Below are positions 10,374 to 20,431 of a stretch of DNA of 25,605 nucleotides, piece after piece (position 1 is the stretch's first letter; every line of letters starts with the position of its first letter). Under the pieces are notes generated by a model. The model had not been told where the DNA came from. It did no database searches and saw nothing but the letters and a program-made list of their open reading frames with translations. This DNA is from Ophiothrix spiculata (lineage: Eukaryota; Echinodermata; Ophiuroidea; Amphilepidida; Ophiotrichidae): the NCBI GenBank assembly GCA_000969725.1, contig JXSR01S003013.1; one strand, given 5' to 3'. Made by a program: the position numbers and the translations under genes.

Positions 10374-10989
10374 ATGGGAGCCACTAATCACGCAATCAGC
10401 CAAGAAACGTTAACCAGCGCCTATTGAGAAATGGTAATCAAATGAGATATGAAGTATATGGGGATTAAGTGTCAGGGGCCTGGCTACACGGCGATCTTTG
10501 CATAATTGCTAATACAAGCCTACGCGTTTGTTCAATGTACCCTATCAGGTCCTTAAAATTATCGTATGGTAATGAGTATGGTGTCACGAGAACGAGAATT
10601 CCATGATCTTGATTGACATGTGTGTTCAAAGTTGATAGGATAAAGGATGCGAGCGTGATGGGCCAATGAAAGTTGGTATTCCGAAACTCCATAGCGAATG
10701 TACTGACCGGGGTCTTGTTACAAAATGTACCTAGTCAGGCTTACCCTTTGGTCTTTTGAGTTCACAAAAAATATCACATGAAAGCTTAATAAATCATGAA
10801 CAAAATGGTAAATGTTCAAAAAAAATCGTCCGGTTAGTTTTGATACAGCGATCTTGGTAAGTTATAATCCTATACCCAAAACACGGGAAGATATTTCGGA
10901 GTCATGCATCAATTACGAGCGTTGTGTGTGCATTGTATACGAAATGTTGCTGATAACTGCAATATGATACAATCATGAATGACAATAGC
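10374..10989. other. Intergenic, slightly GC-richer patch
   Basis: Around 10440-10740 base composition is more balanced than the surroundings. A 75-codon minus-strand frame (10692 to 10465, ATG start) spans it, with about 14 further open codons upstream. It matches no family I recognise. It could be an exon or a decayed transposon fragment, but the support is only composition and openness. Confidence 0.3.
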
Positions 10990-12030
10990 AACCGCAAACC
11001 AAGCCAACGTCGCATTTAAAACCGTTTTAAGTTCGCTCCTTGCACTTGTGAATTCGTCATAGGTCGTTGACATAAAACTGTACGATGCCTAGAAAGGTAG
11101 ATTATCATTAACAGCTCACCGTTGCTTTAATATCGTTACAATTATTTGTCACAGTGTGAGCTAGCTATAATATGGATCTTGCTGCATATTTGCTTGGTTC
11201 ATTTAACCAGATAGCTATACAGCTATACAGTATTGGGTAAGACAAATATTCTATTATACAACATCATAAAATTTACGACTCCTCCTGCTAGCCATTCAAG
11301 TAAATAATAGGATACTCAAGATGAGTTCCTCTTTCCTGCAAATAGTTTTAAATTAAAGATTAAGATACTAACAGCCTTAAGCTCTCCTTAACCTTTAAAA
11401 TAAAAGGCATCAAGAAGTTAAAGGCTCCTTGGAATAAGCAATGCTAGATATCTTAAATTGAATTGCCCGATATTATACTTCAAAAGCAAAAAATAACAGC
11501 ACTTAGGCGTATGAAGACCATAAGCTATTGACTTTTAAGAAAAAGAAAGAGAGAGGAATTCAGTCTATCAGTCTTATTTTAAGGACCAATCACTAGTACG
11601 ATTTTAATCATAACTCACTACATTTGCAGTTTTGAGATACGATAATTTAGACCTTAATTATTTAACGTGAACTGCTTTTTATTTCACATAAGTCAGACCA
11701 ATCGTTTTTGTCTTGTGACTGATTCAAGAATGTCAAAAAACTACGTAAAAGAAATTAAATGTGCTCTTTCCTATTCCTTTACACTTAATATCCAAAGAGC
11801 AAAGTGTTAACACAAAAACTATAAAATGAATGTCAAAATTGGATTATTGAAATGTGCATCTATAGTTGAACAAATTTGCTATTTCATTACTTACTTGTAT
11901 TAACTATTTACTACATGTATTTCTTTTCCCTGCATGCTAGAGTTACTATTTCACTTAATACATCAATAAAGAGAAACCAAATGTGGTTATTTTAATTAAG
12001 TTTATTTTTATTAATACACATTGGTTCACT
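10990..12030. repeat. ~1.04 kb direct repeat, copy 1
   Basis: Near-identical to 12889-13913 along its whole length, starting at AACCGCAA and ending at TTGGTTCACT. Copy 1 has 6 extra bases at 11334-11339 (TCCTGC) and 16 extra at 11636-11651. No long open frame is shared. The ends are not TG...CA, and no target duplication flanks the pair, so an LTR element is not supported. Confidence 0.95.
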
Positions 12031-12034
12031 TATC

Positions 12035-12180
12035 CGCCCGTCATCGTTAGTTACTAAAAGTCAGTTAACGCTCACGCCCACGCCCACTTTCGTTCCTTTC
12101 AGTCGGTTTCAGTTGCAAGTTTTTATATAGTTGCAAGTTCGTTACCCTCCGTCGTTAGGGTATAACAGTGTAAACGCACC
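12035..12180. repeat. Dispersed repeat, copy 1 (146 bp)
   Basis: It begins CGCCCGTCATCGTTAGTTA and ends CAGTGTAAACGCACC. The same start, end and several internal blocks (AGTCAGTTAACGCTCAC, TTACCCTCCGTCG) recur at 23871-24020 in the same orientation. It starts 4 bp after the end of the 1-kb repeat copy 1. Probably a fragment of an unclassified mobile or satellite family. Confidence 0.75.
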
Positions 12181-12291
12181 TGAAGTGCGCAGGACGTATA
12201 GCAGCGATCGCCCAGGGATCAGCTACGATTACTTAATCTGTAAAGAGTATAATTGTTGCTATTGGGGCAATCTACACAGAGTGCAAATCCA

Positions 12292-12424
12292 GATGCATGC
12301 GCATCTTCGAGATCCAAATCTGAGATCTGCATCTCCGTAGACCGTTTACACGTACGCATGTACGCAGAGTGCTTTGCAGCCGAACAGTCTGCTGCAAAGT
12401 GGTTTACGAAGATGCGCATTCATC
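12292..12424. repeat. Nested inverted repeats
   Basis: GATGCATGCGCATCTTCG (12292-12309) is inverted at 12407-12424 with one mismatch. Inside it CTTTGCAG (12372-12379) is inverted exactly at 12392-12399, and CGTAC/GTACG flank a 4-nt spacer near 12350. It could be the core of a MITE whose outer end is the 12035-12180 repeat. Short open frames on both strands here are palindrome shadows. Confidence 0.6.
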
Positions 12425-12853
12425 TTGATTGTAGATTGTTCTTCTCTGACTGACAGGTTTATTTTGTGCTAATTTACATACTACTTTCTAAGGCTTGGCG
12501 TCCAAAGACATTCGCTCTCCCGAGAGACATTAGCTCGAGGTATACGCTGTTTTTTCTCTCAAATAGACGAGAAATGCAGCTTACAATGCTTGAATATTGT
12601 TATTTAACCAGCTATTTAACAAATAACCCTAAAGTACACTCTCCCGCGCAACTTATCCAAAACAGACCATTTCAGAAATACTTTATTGGTCCTATATTTT
12701 ATTTAATATATTCAATAAGCTTTGATTTTATTTACGTTCGTCATCTTACGTTGGTCATTATCACGATCGTCATGATGTGAGCCAGCCTAAAATAAATTTT
12801 AAATACTACAAGTATTGTCTTTTAAGGGTCTGCTTCAAAACTCAACCGGCGGC
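12425..12853. other. Intergenic spacer inside the 1-kb duplication
   Basis: A 104-codon frame at 12466-12780 (+) is AT-driven, with hydrophobic and aromatic residues but no motif. I see no repeat partner elsewhere in the window. Confidence 0.45.
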
Positions 12854-12886
12854 TGACCACCCGGAACCGGCAGTTCTGGGCGGTCA
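12854..12886. repeat. GC-rich inverted repeat at the duplication boundary
   Basis: TGACCACCCGGAA (12854-12866) pairs with TTCTGGGCGGTCA (12874-12886) with two mismatches over 13 bp and a 7-nt spacer. It ends 2 bp before the start of copy 2 of the 1-kb repeat. Confidence 0.65.
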
Positions 12887-12888
12887 TT

Positions 12889-13913
12889 AACCGCAAGCCA
12901 AGCCAACGTCGCATAAACCGTTTTAAGTTCGCTCCTTGCACTTGTGAATTCGTCAGAGGTCGTTGACATAAAACTGTACGATGTCTCGAAAGGTAAATTA
13001 TCATTAACAGCTCACCGTTGCTTATCGTTACAATTTTTTGTCACGGTGTGAGCTAGCAATAATATGGATCTTGCCGCATATTTGCTTGGTTCATTTAACC
13101 AGATAGCTATACAGTAATCAGTATTGGGTAAGACAAATATTCTATTATACAACATCATAAAATTTACGACTCCTCCTGCTAGCCATTCAAGTCAATAATA
13201 GGATACTCAAGATGAATTCCTCTTAAATAGTTTTAAATTAAAGATTAAGATACTAACAGCCTTAAGCTCTCCTTAACCTTTAAAATAAAAGGCATCAAGA
13301 ACTTAAAGGCTCCTTCGAATAAGCAATGCTAGATATCTTAAATTGAATAGCTCGATATTATACTTCAAAAGCAAAAAAGTAACAGCACTTAGGCGTATGA
13401 AGTCCATAAAATATTGACTTTTAAGAAATAGAAAGAGAGAGGAATTCAGTATATCAGTCTTCTTTTAAGGACCAATCACTAGTACGATTTTAATCATAAC
13501 TCACTACATTTGCAGTTTTGACCTTAATTATTTAACGTGAACTGCTTTTTATTTCACAAAAGTCAGACCCGTCAGTTTTGTCTTGTGACTGATTAAAGAA
13601 TGCCAAAAACTACTTAAACGAAATTAAATGTGCTCTTTCCTATTCCTTTACACTTAATATCCAAAGAGCAAAGTGTTAACACAAAAACTATAAAATGAAT
13701 GTCAAAATTGGATTATTGAAATGTGCATCTATAGTTGAACAAATTTGCTATTTCATTACTTACTTGTATTAACTATTTACTATTGTATTTCTTTTCCTTG
13801 CATGCTAGAGTTACTATTTCACTAAATACATCAATAAAAAGAAACCAAATGTGGCTATTTTAATGAAACATTGTGAAATAAGTTTTATATTTACTAATAC
13901 ACATTGGTTCACT
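12889..13913. repeat. ~1.03 kb direct repeat, copy 2
   Basis: Partner of 10990-12030, same orientation, period 1899 bp. It lacks the 6- and 16-base segments found in copy 1 and has about 10 extra bases near its right end (ACATTGTGAA, about 13868-13877). Sequence after 13913 does not resemble the spacer after copy 1, so this is not a simple two-unit tandem array of the full 1.9 kb. Confidence 0.95.
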
Positions 13914-14012
13914 GACGTATTAAATTACTAGTAAACATTTTCGTGCTTAGTGCAACTTTGTATTTAACCGTCTACTTTATTTATTTATTTATGTCACACG
14001 CATATCAAAGCT

Positions 14013-14399
14013 TTAACCCTTATTCTCCGAAGGGGGGCGGGGGGGGGGGGGGGGCCCACCCCCACCCCCCACCCCCATGTTTTTTTCCCCGCTTCATGCA
14101 ACAAAGCAACCGTCCCAGGCATTTAGTTAATATCTTTTACATCCTTTGCGGTCATTTTGATGAAAAACTTGGAGGGTACAACGTAAGGTGGGGTTAGTGT
14201 AGGCCGATTTTCCAATTCGAAAGTACTGTCATAATTATTAAGGGGAGAGAATAATACCTGTCTATTAATAGCAAAACCAAGTTCATAGGGGGTTCCGTTC
14301 CAAAATATTAGGGGGTTTGCAACCCCCCCCCCCCCCACACACACACACACCCCTTCGTAGGACGTGTTACAAAAAATAGCTTAGGAGAACAAGGGTTAA
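14013..14399. mobile_element. piggyBac-like MITE, copy 1 (379 bp plus TTAA flanks)
   Basis: TTAA at 14013-14016 and 14396-14399 flank inverted ends CCCTTATTCTCC (left) and CCCTTGTTCTCC (right, read inward). A TTAA target and CCCT-starting TIRs are hallmarks of piggyBac-superfamily elements. The interior holds G16 (14039-14054), C14 (14323-14336) and an AC repeat (14337-14350) and encodes nothing recognisable. Its right half is related to 18824-18990 in inverted orientation. Confidence 0.75.
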
Positions 14400-15962
14400 C
14401 AGCAAAAAAAAACCAAAAACTAGATAGGTTCTTGTGTTTATTGTTTAGTTATTGAAAGGCATTTCTAAGTAAACTTGTCGGGACTGTATTTTGATTACGA
14501 CGATCGTCTGTGAAATTGTTGGTGAGGTGATGAATTATTTGGTCTTGCTTATTCTTTTTCATTTGGATCTGATCAGAACCTTGTCGAGCGAGCTTATGTT
14601 TGATGATTGTTTGTTATACGAGAAGTGGCCAACCAGTTTGTGACCGAGAGTAGATGATAAGCTATGCAAACTTACTTGTACATTAGTAATTGTAATTAAA
14701 TTATATCTATATTAAATTTAAAGCCTCATTAATGTTGAATGTTCCCCGGTGTGTGTTATCCAAGAATTTGGAGAAATAAAACAAAAGACTTAAAAATATT
14801 CTTCACGTGTTGTTTGTCAGAAACACCTAAAAAGAGGTCTCCGAGTTATTCATAATAACACTACTTGAAGATTATTTGTCAACAATGTCAATATATTATA
14901 TTTTTGGTATTTAAGAATCGCAAGATCTAAGAGCGCCCGTAGTATTTTTGAGGAACATTTTAACGTAGCTAGCCTTTTCAGCTAAACGTATGTCTATTTT
15001 GCTACAATCGCCCTGTCCCAGATTACCCCGTAACCTTCATTTCCTCACTTTCACATTTTGCAACACATCGGGGATTTCCCAGGGATTTCCATACAAACAA
15101 ATAAGTTTGCCAAAAGGTGAGAGTGCTTGAAACTCCCTGGGACAAGGACATAACTGTTACTTTTCTCGTCGAAACTCGGGGAGCTGAACCGGGCAGCGAT
15201 GGTTCAAATGCGGGCTAATCAAGGTTCAGCGCTCCTGGAGGTTGTCACAGAACCTAAAATGATGCTTGTTGTGGAATGGATCATACTTGGGCCACAGAGA
15301 GTACAGGTAAAGTGTGTAGAGAATGCGTGGAGTTACACATTTTTAGAGGCATAGCGCAATAAATCCCCATTAGTTTTAATGAACAATTTGGTACCAAATG
15401 AATGTAATTCTACTTGAAGTACGGTGTGCCAGTGAATCGGGTTTTACCAATATCTTCAGAAAATCTTTAAATTGTAAAAAGATCGGAGGTAAATTGATGC
15501 GAAATTGATGCAATTCCTTGTATGTAAACTATATATAAGGAGAGGATGTTACGAGATAATTTCAAAATAAGCACATTATCTTCTAAAGGTATTCATAAGA
15601 CTGATATGACGCAATACGCAAAGCTTAACCCAGCTTGTCAAAGGATCAATGACATGCGTCTTCTTGTATGTCGATTTAATTATTCAAGAATAAGATACAA
15701 AAAGCCTTAAAGCATTTCGTAGCCTTAAAAATACGACTACTGCGATAAGAAGTAGAAAATTATTCCGATAAATACTGAGAGGCTTTGAAACATTCAGTTG
15801 CATCCATTACGCGATGAATGATAGATTTTTATCGGAGCCATGAATCATATTTTGATAATATCTACATGTAAGCCCTTCAAATTTGTCAAAGACCACAATT
15901 GGTGCACCTTTTTCGTATTCTGTTATTTCGCTTTAAAATCTAAATTCTAAATGTTTGAGTTT
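14400..15962. other. Intergenic; candidate exon near 15199-15306
   Basis: Mostly featureless AT-rich DNA. The stretch 15010-15350 is GC-richer and contains an open frame from an ATG at 15199 that reaches a good splice-donor consensus, CAG/GTAAAG, at 15306/15307 in phase 0. The 36-residue product is not recognised. The same frame is open upstream to a TAA near 15147. This is a weak candidate exon only. Confidence 0.3.
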
Positions 15963-16472
15963 TTAACCCTAGTTCTACGAACCCCCCACCCCCATCAATT
16001 TTTTTTCTGCCACTAAAAATTCCTCGCGTGCAGCGCGAGGCGACTTGGTATACCTCTAAGTTCACCCTTTCCGCTTATTCTAGCGAAAAAATTTCGACCC
16101 TACCACCTTTAGGGGGATACAGTGTCCGTTCAAGGTTCTGAGGTCAGGGGGGTGGGGTTGGTGTTACTCCGTGATTCTGAAAATGTACTTTTTAGTCCTT
16201 TATATAGCAGATATCTTGATAGTTTGAAATGAAAATCGGATATTCCTTTTGATATTTGCCTATATTTTGGTAATTATGATGTCACAGTGACGTCATACAT
16301 TAACGGATGACCTGGATTTTGGTATCAATGGAAAGAGGGGCTTGATACCTACCCATTGGTACCACATATGGGGGTCAGGGGGACTCGCTATAAAAATTAA
16401 GGGGGGTTGCAACAACCCCCACCCCCTCCGTATAATATGTTTGTGAAAAGCGCTCCGTATAACTAGGGTTAA
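15963..16472. mobile_element. piggyBac-like MITE, copy 2 (502 bp plus TTAA flanks)
   Basis: TTAA at 15963-15966 and 16469-16472 bracket inverted ends CCCTAGTTCTACG and CCCTAGTTATACG (read inward). The termini resemble those of the 14-kb element (CCCTtrTTCTcCg), and the interior again has G/C runs, including GGGGGGTTGCAACAACCCCC near 16401-16420. A 7-bp stem (16022-16028/16034-16040) sits near the left end. No transposase is encoded, so it would be mobilised in trans. Confidence 0.75.
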
Positions 16473-16499
16473 TCTTTCACTGACATTTTATGTTTCTTT

Positions 16500-16730
16500 C
16501 TAGCATGGTTAAGAAATAAGTAAGTAAATATATAATAAATAAATAGATAAATCAATCAATCAATCATAGAATCATTGAATCAATCAATATTTAAATAAAT
16601 TAATAAATAAATAAATACATTAATAAATTAAAAAAAAAAGTAAATGATTGAAGAAATACATAAATCAATAAATGGTTGAATAAATAAATAATAAATAAAT
16701 TAATTAATTAAAAATAAATGAATAAGCAAT
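16500..16730. repeat. AATA/AATC/AAGT microsatellite
   Basis: Imperfect tetranucleotide units: AAGT at the left, ATCA/ATCAATCA near 16550-16590, then AATA/AATTA through 16725. Interruptions are frequent. No genes. Confidence 0.9.
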
Positions 16731-18355
16731 CCAACCATGCTCTTTTAATATAAACAAATAAATTGAGAAAATAAAGTCATGGGAAAATAAAAAAAAACCC
16801 AATGTATGAAAAGCCTCAAAACGACATTTTTATTTTCATGTAATTATGATTGATGATCTTCTTAAGTCAAGATAAAATGCAAAAGGTTCATGAAATTACT
16901 GAAAATATGGGGCAACTGACACAAAATTATGCTAGAATTGGAATCAATCAATGAAGGTTAATTATCTTGAGTGCTTTATTCACTCAAAATACTAGGCTTG
17001 TTCAAATTCACTCATGATAATAATTTAAAATACTAGGCTTGTTCAAATGTTGCGTTTATACGGGTTACGTATGGTTAACAAATTAGTTTCTCTTTTTTTG
17101 TAAATCTAGCATTTGTGTAATTTGTAATTCCTTTTAACCACCAGTCCATGTAAGCCTATTGTGAGGTCTATTCATATTTATAAAACATTTTAGGAATTAG
17201 CTCTTAATCATTTACCTGCTTTATCTCCACCCCGAAAGAAAATGTTTGGCTTTTTCATGAATCAAACCACTATTTAATGACAAATATAAAGTGGTTGCAA
17301 TTCCTACTGGAGTTAATTATTTAGTCAAGTCTTGACTAGTTTCAACTCGTGCAAAGGAAACGTCGAACTACAATTACCCCGCAGTGGCTCTGCCGGGGTT
17401 TTCAAAGTGGCTGTCAAAATGTGTGTGAGTGGGCGGGGGGCAAAAGTAAAAAAATTGAATTGTTGATAATGCGCGCGAGTAGATCTTTAAAGTCCCATCA
17501 TGAGAACATCCATGTTGAGACTTTGCCACTATTGATAAGTGATTCATTTACCTCAATATGATGGCTTATTCCCTGATACAAATAATGACGACGGATTACG
17601 ATGGATTACATCTTATCAATGCTGATTAATTTTGTAAAAGTAATTTGGTTTGTCAATTTGTATATGGCCTGTCATGTGAAAATATTGTGTCACGGTTGAT
17701 TCATTTTCAATTGCCCCCCCCCCCCTAAAGAATTAGTAGAGCAGAATTTCTAAGCTCAAACTGAAACTAAAAAGCTGGTTTTTTTCTTTGTCTGAGATCG
17801 AACAATTTGTTAGCTATTTGTAAACTGATCATTTGAAATGATGGGATGAGATTAGCAGTAATGCTAATGATGATAATCACAGCTCTCTCCGAGTTCCACA
17901 TGTATCAAGTGCATTTCCCGGTCATAATAGAAAATTATCGTGTTGTCTTATGCTTTGTCACTACAAAATGAGAATGAAAGTGTCCGGATTCCTATGCCTT
18001 GTTTGCCAAGGTTTACGTATATTATTACTAAAAAAACTCAATGTCAGAGACGATTTAAGATGATAAACTCACAATTCCCAACAAGGATGTTCACCTTTGC
18101 AAATAGATATGTCTCGTGTCACATGGAAAGGTACAACATTGCGGGTTTTGGCAAAATATATATTTTTTGTATAAATTGAAAGAGTATTGACTGGGCTTTC
18201 AAATTTGGCACAGTTTATGAAAAATCACAATTAATTTTATGAAGTTATTTTGAAAATGCGCTTTTTTTCTTAATAATTTACAAGGTAATTCGCTTGTATC
18301 GCTAAACTTGCTTAGCCGCAAAGTTGTACTTTTAAATATACCTCGTCTCATATGT
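16731..18355. other. Intergenic; one 22-bp direct repeat and a C12 tract
   Basis: The 22 bases at 16986-17007 recur exactly at 17027-17048 (core ATACTAGGCTTGTTCAAA). C12 lies at 17714-17725. Open frames of 70-79 codons (17349-17561, 17940-18179) carry no recognisable motif. Confidence 0.6.
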
Positions 18356-18516
18356 AATAAAGGGAGTATTGTCACATGTCAATAAGGTAATACTATACAT
18401 TCCGCTTATCGTAGTAAGAGGAGTAAGACCCAATTCTATTTATATTATAGTATCACCTATAACAGGTCCGAAGTATTGAGCCCGATTGTCCCGAGGAGTT
18501 TCTATAGAGAAGTTTA
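18356..18516. repeat. Repeat pair P, copy 1
   Basis: Matches 23051-23216 in the same orientation: TTGTCACATGTCA.TAAGGTAA, ACTATACAT, TTCTAT.TATATT, TATCACCTAT, CCGAAGTATTGAGCC. The high conservation of AGG.CCGAAGTATTGAGCC against drift elsewhere is notable. No long shared open frame was found. Confidence 0.8.
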
Positions 18517-18823
18517 GCTGTCTTTAATCTTCAGAACTTGGAGAGTAGTCTCAAAGAGTGACGGGAAATGGAAAATGGTTACTTTACTGTCATATAAAAA
18601 CTGAATTGAGTTACTGTATTAGTGGTTTGTTTCGTTAACGTTAAAAAATCACAATAAAAGCGCGCGAAATGTTTCAAAATTGCTAAAAATTAGACTTGCG
18701 CGAAAATATTGTTTTTTGAGGCTATTGTAGAAAAAAATTGTAACAAATGTTGGCGTAAGCGGCCGCCTAATGAAACAAACATGCAAACTCGGGGGGGGGG
18801 GGGCAATTTGAGGTTTGAATAAA

Positions 18824-18990
18824 TTAACTCTCGTCTTTCTTGGAACACGTCTACCCAAGGCAACACCCCCTATTTTTTTTTTTTAGAACGGAACCCCCTA
18901 TAAACTTGGTTTTGCTATCAATAGATATGCATGACCCTACCCTATTAAACGATACCAAGATCTTAAAAATTGGCCGAGGCGTTACGTATA
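18824..18990 (-). mobile_element. Decayed piggyBac-like MITE, partial
   Basis: After a TTAA at 18824-18827 the sequence CTCTCGT..TTCTTGGAACACGTC aligns to the right end of the 14-kb element read inward (CCCTTGTTCTCC...AACACGTCC). AGAACGGAACCCCC and AAACTTGGTTTTGCTAT.AATAGA then match its interior. The opposite terminus was not found. A G13 tract (18791-18803) lies just outside. Confidence 0.6.
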
Positions 18991-19129
18991 GGAGTATCTG
19001 GGGGGATGCCTTATTTCAAAATACTTTAAGACTACGGTATCCATTATGCTAGAGTAATATGAGAGTAACAGTTTCTGAGAGCATTAAGATTGTACTTTTA
19101 GCCGGGATTGTTGTTTACCATGTTTACTG

Positions 19130-19275
19130 TCACTTCGTCCAAACACATTTCGGTCAATCCCATTTTGTTCAACGCCACTTGGCCCAGTTCCAATAGCCAC
19201 TTGTACTTAGGCCAATGGTATTGTGAACAAAACTTATTTCGACCAATGCTATTTAGGCAAAGATCCATTTCGGTG
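19130..19275. repeat. Degenerate minisatellite (~20-24 bp units)
   Basis: Repeated variants of TTCGGTCAAT / TTGTTCAACGCCA / TTGGCCCAGTTCCA / TTTCGACCAATGC / TTTCGGTGATTG follow one another with irregular spacing. Related words (TGTCCAGTAAACA) continue to the right of the MITE at 19610, so the MITE may have inserted into or next to the array. Confidence 0.5.
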
Positions 19276-19345
19276 ATTGAAATTTAGTAAGGTTTCTGTC
19301 GAGACTGTTTTTCATCTCGAAATGTCGTAATAATTTGTATATAAT

Positions 19346-19610
19346 AACATAGTCGGCCTCCAAACAAAATTTTCCCTACCAAACATTTGGTCGTAACGTC
19401 ACCAAATATTTGTCATCGAATTCAAAGTATGAACGGGTAACAAACATTTGGTCCAATGTATATGGCAATTCAATAACATGTGCAATCTAGCGCCAAATTT
19501 TATTTGGTCTCAACTTTGTGTTGAGGTTACTTTGTTTGGAGTCACTCGTCATTTTGACGTCACGACCAAATGTTTGGTAGCGAAAATTTTGTTTGGAGGC
19601 CGACTATGTT
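19346..19610. mobile_element. MITE with 56-bp terminal inverted repeats (265 bp)
   Basis: Left end 19346-19401 and right end 19555-19610 are reverse complements with only about two mismatches, starting AACATAGTCGGCCTCCAAAC. The inner TIR contains ACCAAACATTTGGT. The ~150-bp interior is non-coding. No clear target duplication was found, so the superfamily is not assigned. One end of a second copy lies at 25446-25515. Confidence 0.9.
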
Positions 19611-19682
19611 TTGGCCCTTAGTGTTACCATTCCTGGCTTATTCCATTATGTCCAGTAAACAACTTTAACTGTCCAAAACCTC

Positions 19683-19717
19683 GTTGTTGTTGTTGCTGCT
19701 GCTGTTGCTGTTGTTGT
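19683..19717. repeat. (TTG/CTG)n trinucleotide repeat
   Basis: About 12 units of GTT and GCT mixed (GTTGTTGTTGTTGCTGCTGCTG...). No coding frame was associated. Confidence 0.9.
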
Positions 19718-19829
19718 AATAATTGAAAGTTAAAAGTTTGATACTTTATTTTCATTTACTCAGATATGATTCATGATCCCTCTTCTCCATTTTGCCAACT
19801 GGCACATGAGTTTGCCGACTGATATGAAT

Positions 19830-19875
19830 GATAAAGGGGGTAACACCCCCATCCCCCCATCTAGCTACGGCCCTG
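19830..19875. mobile_element. Solo right end of a hAT-like MITE
   Basis: It ends CTAGCTACGGCCCTG; the reverse complement starts CAGGGCCGTAGCTAG, as in the complete hAT MITE at 24914 (CAGGGCCGTACGAAG), and likewise has G/C runs just inside. The opposite end and a duplicate of the following 8 bases (ACTATCAA) were not found. Confidence 0.5.
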
Positions 19876-20116
19876 ACTATCAAAGGTTTGACATCAGGAT
19901 GAGACAATTCCACACAAGTTTCGCCAATTCCGTACAAGTTATGGATTGATATTTGATTACCATTCAAAATAATTAATCAAAATAATGCTTGGCATAACAT
20001 GGTGCATCGGTGTCCCGAAATAAGAAACATGTAGGTTAAGGGTACGAGGAATCCACATGCCCAGTAAAATGTGAATCATAACTACTTTTCAATCATGAAA
20101 AGATAAATAGTTTCCA

Positions 20117-20206
20117 CTGCCTTTGCGGGGACTCGAACCATGGATTATGGCGGGGGTTAGTCATGCATTACGAAGCGAGAGATCTACCGCTGAGCTATCA
20201 AGGCAG
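20117..20206 (-). pseudogene. Degenerate tRNA-like sequence / tRNA-derived SINE head (Thr-CGT-like)
   Basis: On the minus strand there is an A box TAGCTCAGCGGTAGA (20183-20197) and a perfect B box GGTTCGAGTCC (20129-20139). The outermost bases CTGCCTT and AAGGCAG pair perfectly. A loop TTCGTAA would give a CGT anticodon. The D-stem is nearly intact, but the anticodon stem and T-stem have mismatches, and about 19 extra bases lie before the T arm. It is therefore likely a tRNA-derived repeat or pseudogene rather than a working tRNA. Polymerase III promoter elements are intact. Confidence 0.65.
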
Positions 20207-20431
20207 CGTTGAGATGGTGAACTACAATCTTAAAACATAAACATTAGAATGCCGTATTTTCTTTTGTTTACATAAAAATTGCTCAATTTGTAAGTAAATT
20301 ATGCGAATGCGTATATCAGACAAAATATAGATAATGTAGATACTAAAATCAGGCTATTCACAGCTCAAACAGGGCGAACTCATAATCATAATTCACGCCC
20401 GATTTTTTGGGCAAAACAACGCGGGTTTGTT

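Noticed and set aside
10465-10692. Minus-strand 75-codon frame in a GC-richer patch
   Set aside because: The composition is more protein-like than its neighbours, but I could not identify a family or confident splice sites, so I left it as an uncalled possibility.
10990-13913. LTR retrotransposon (1-kb repeats as LTRs)
   Set aside because: The ends are not TG...CA, the flanks (ACAATAGC versus GACGTATT) are not a target duplication, no primer-binding site or polypurine tract is evident, and the 858-bp interior encodes no gag or pol.
15011-15149. Small element with CTGTCCCAG / CTGGGACA ends
   Set aside because: The inverted match is short and broken and no flanking duplication was seen.
20117-20206. 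Functional tRNA-Thr gene
   Set aside because: Mismatches in the anticodon and T stems and about 19 extra bases before the T arm make a working cloverleaf unlikely.
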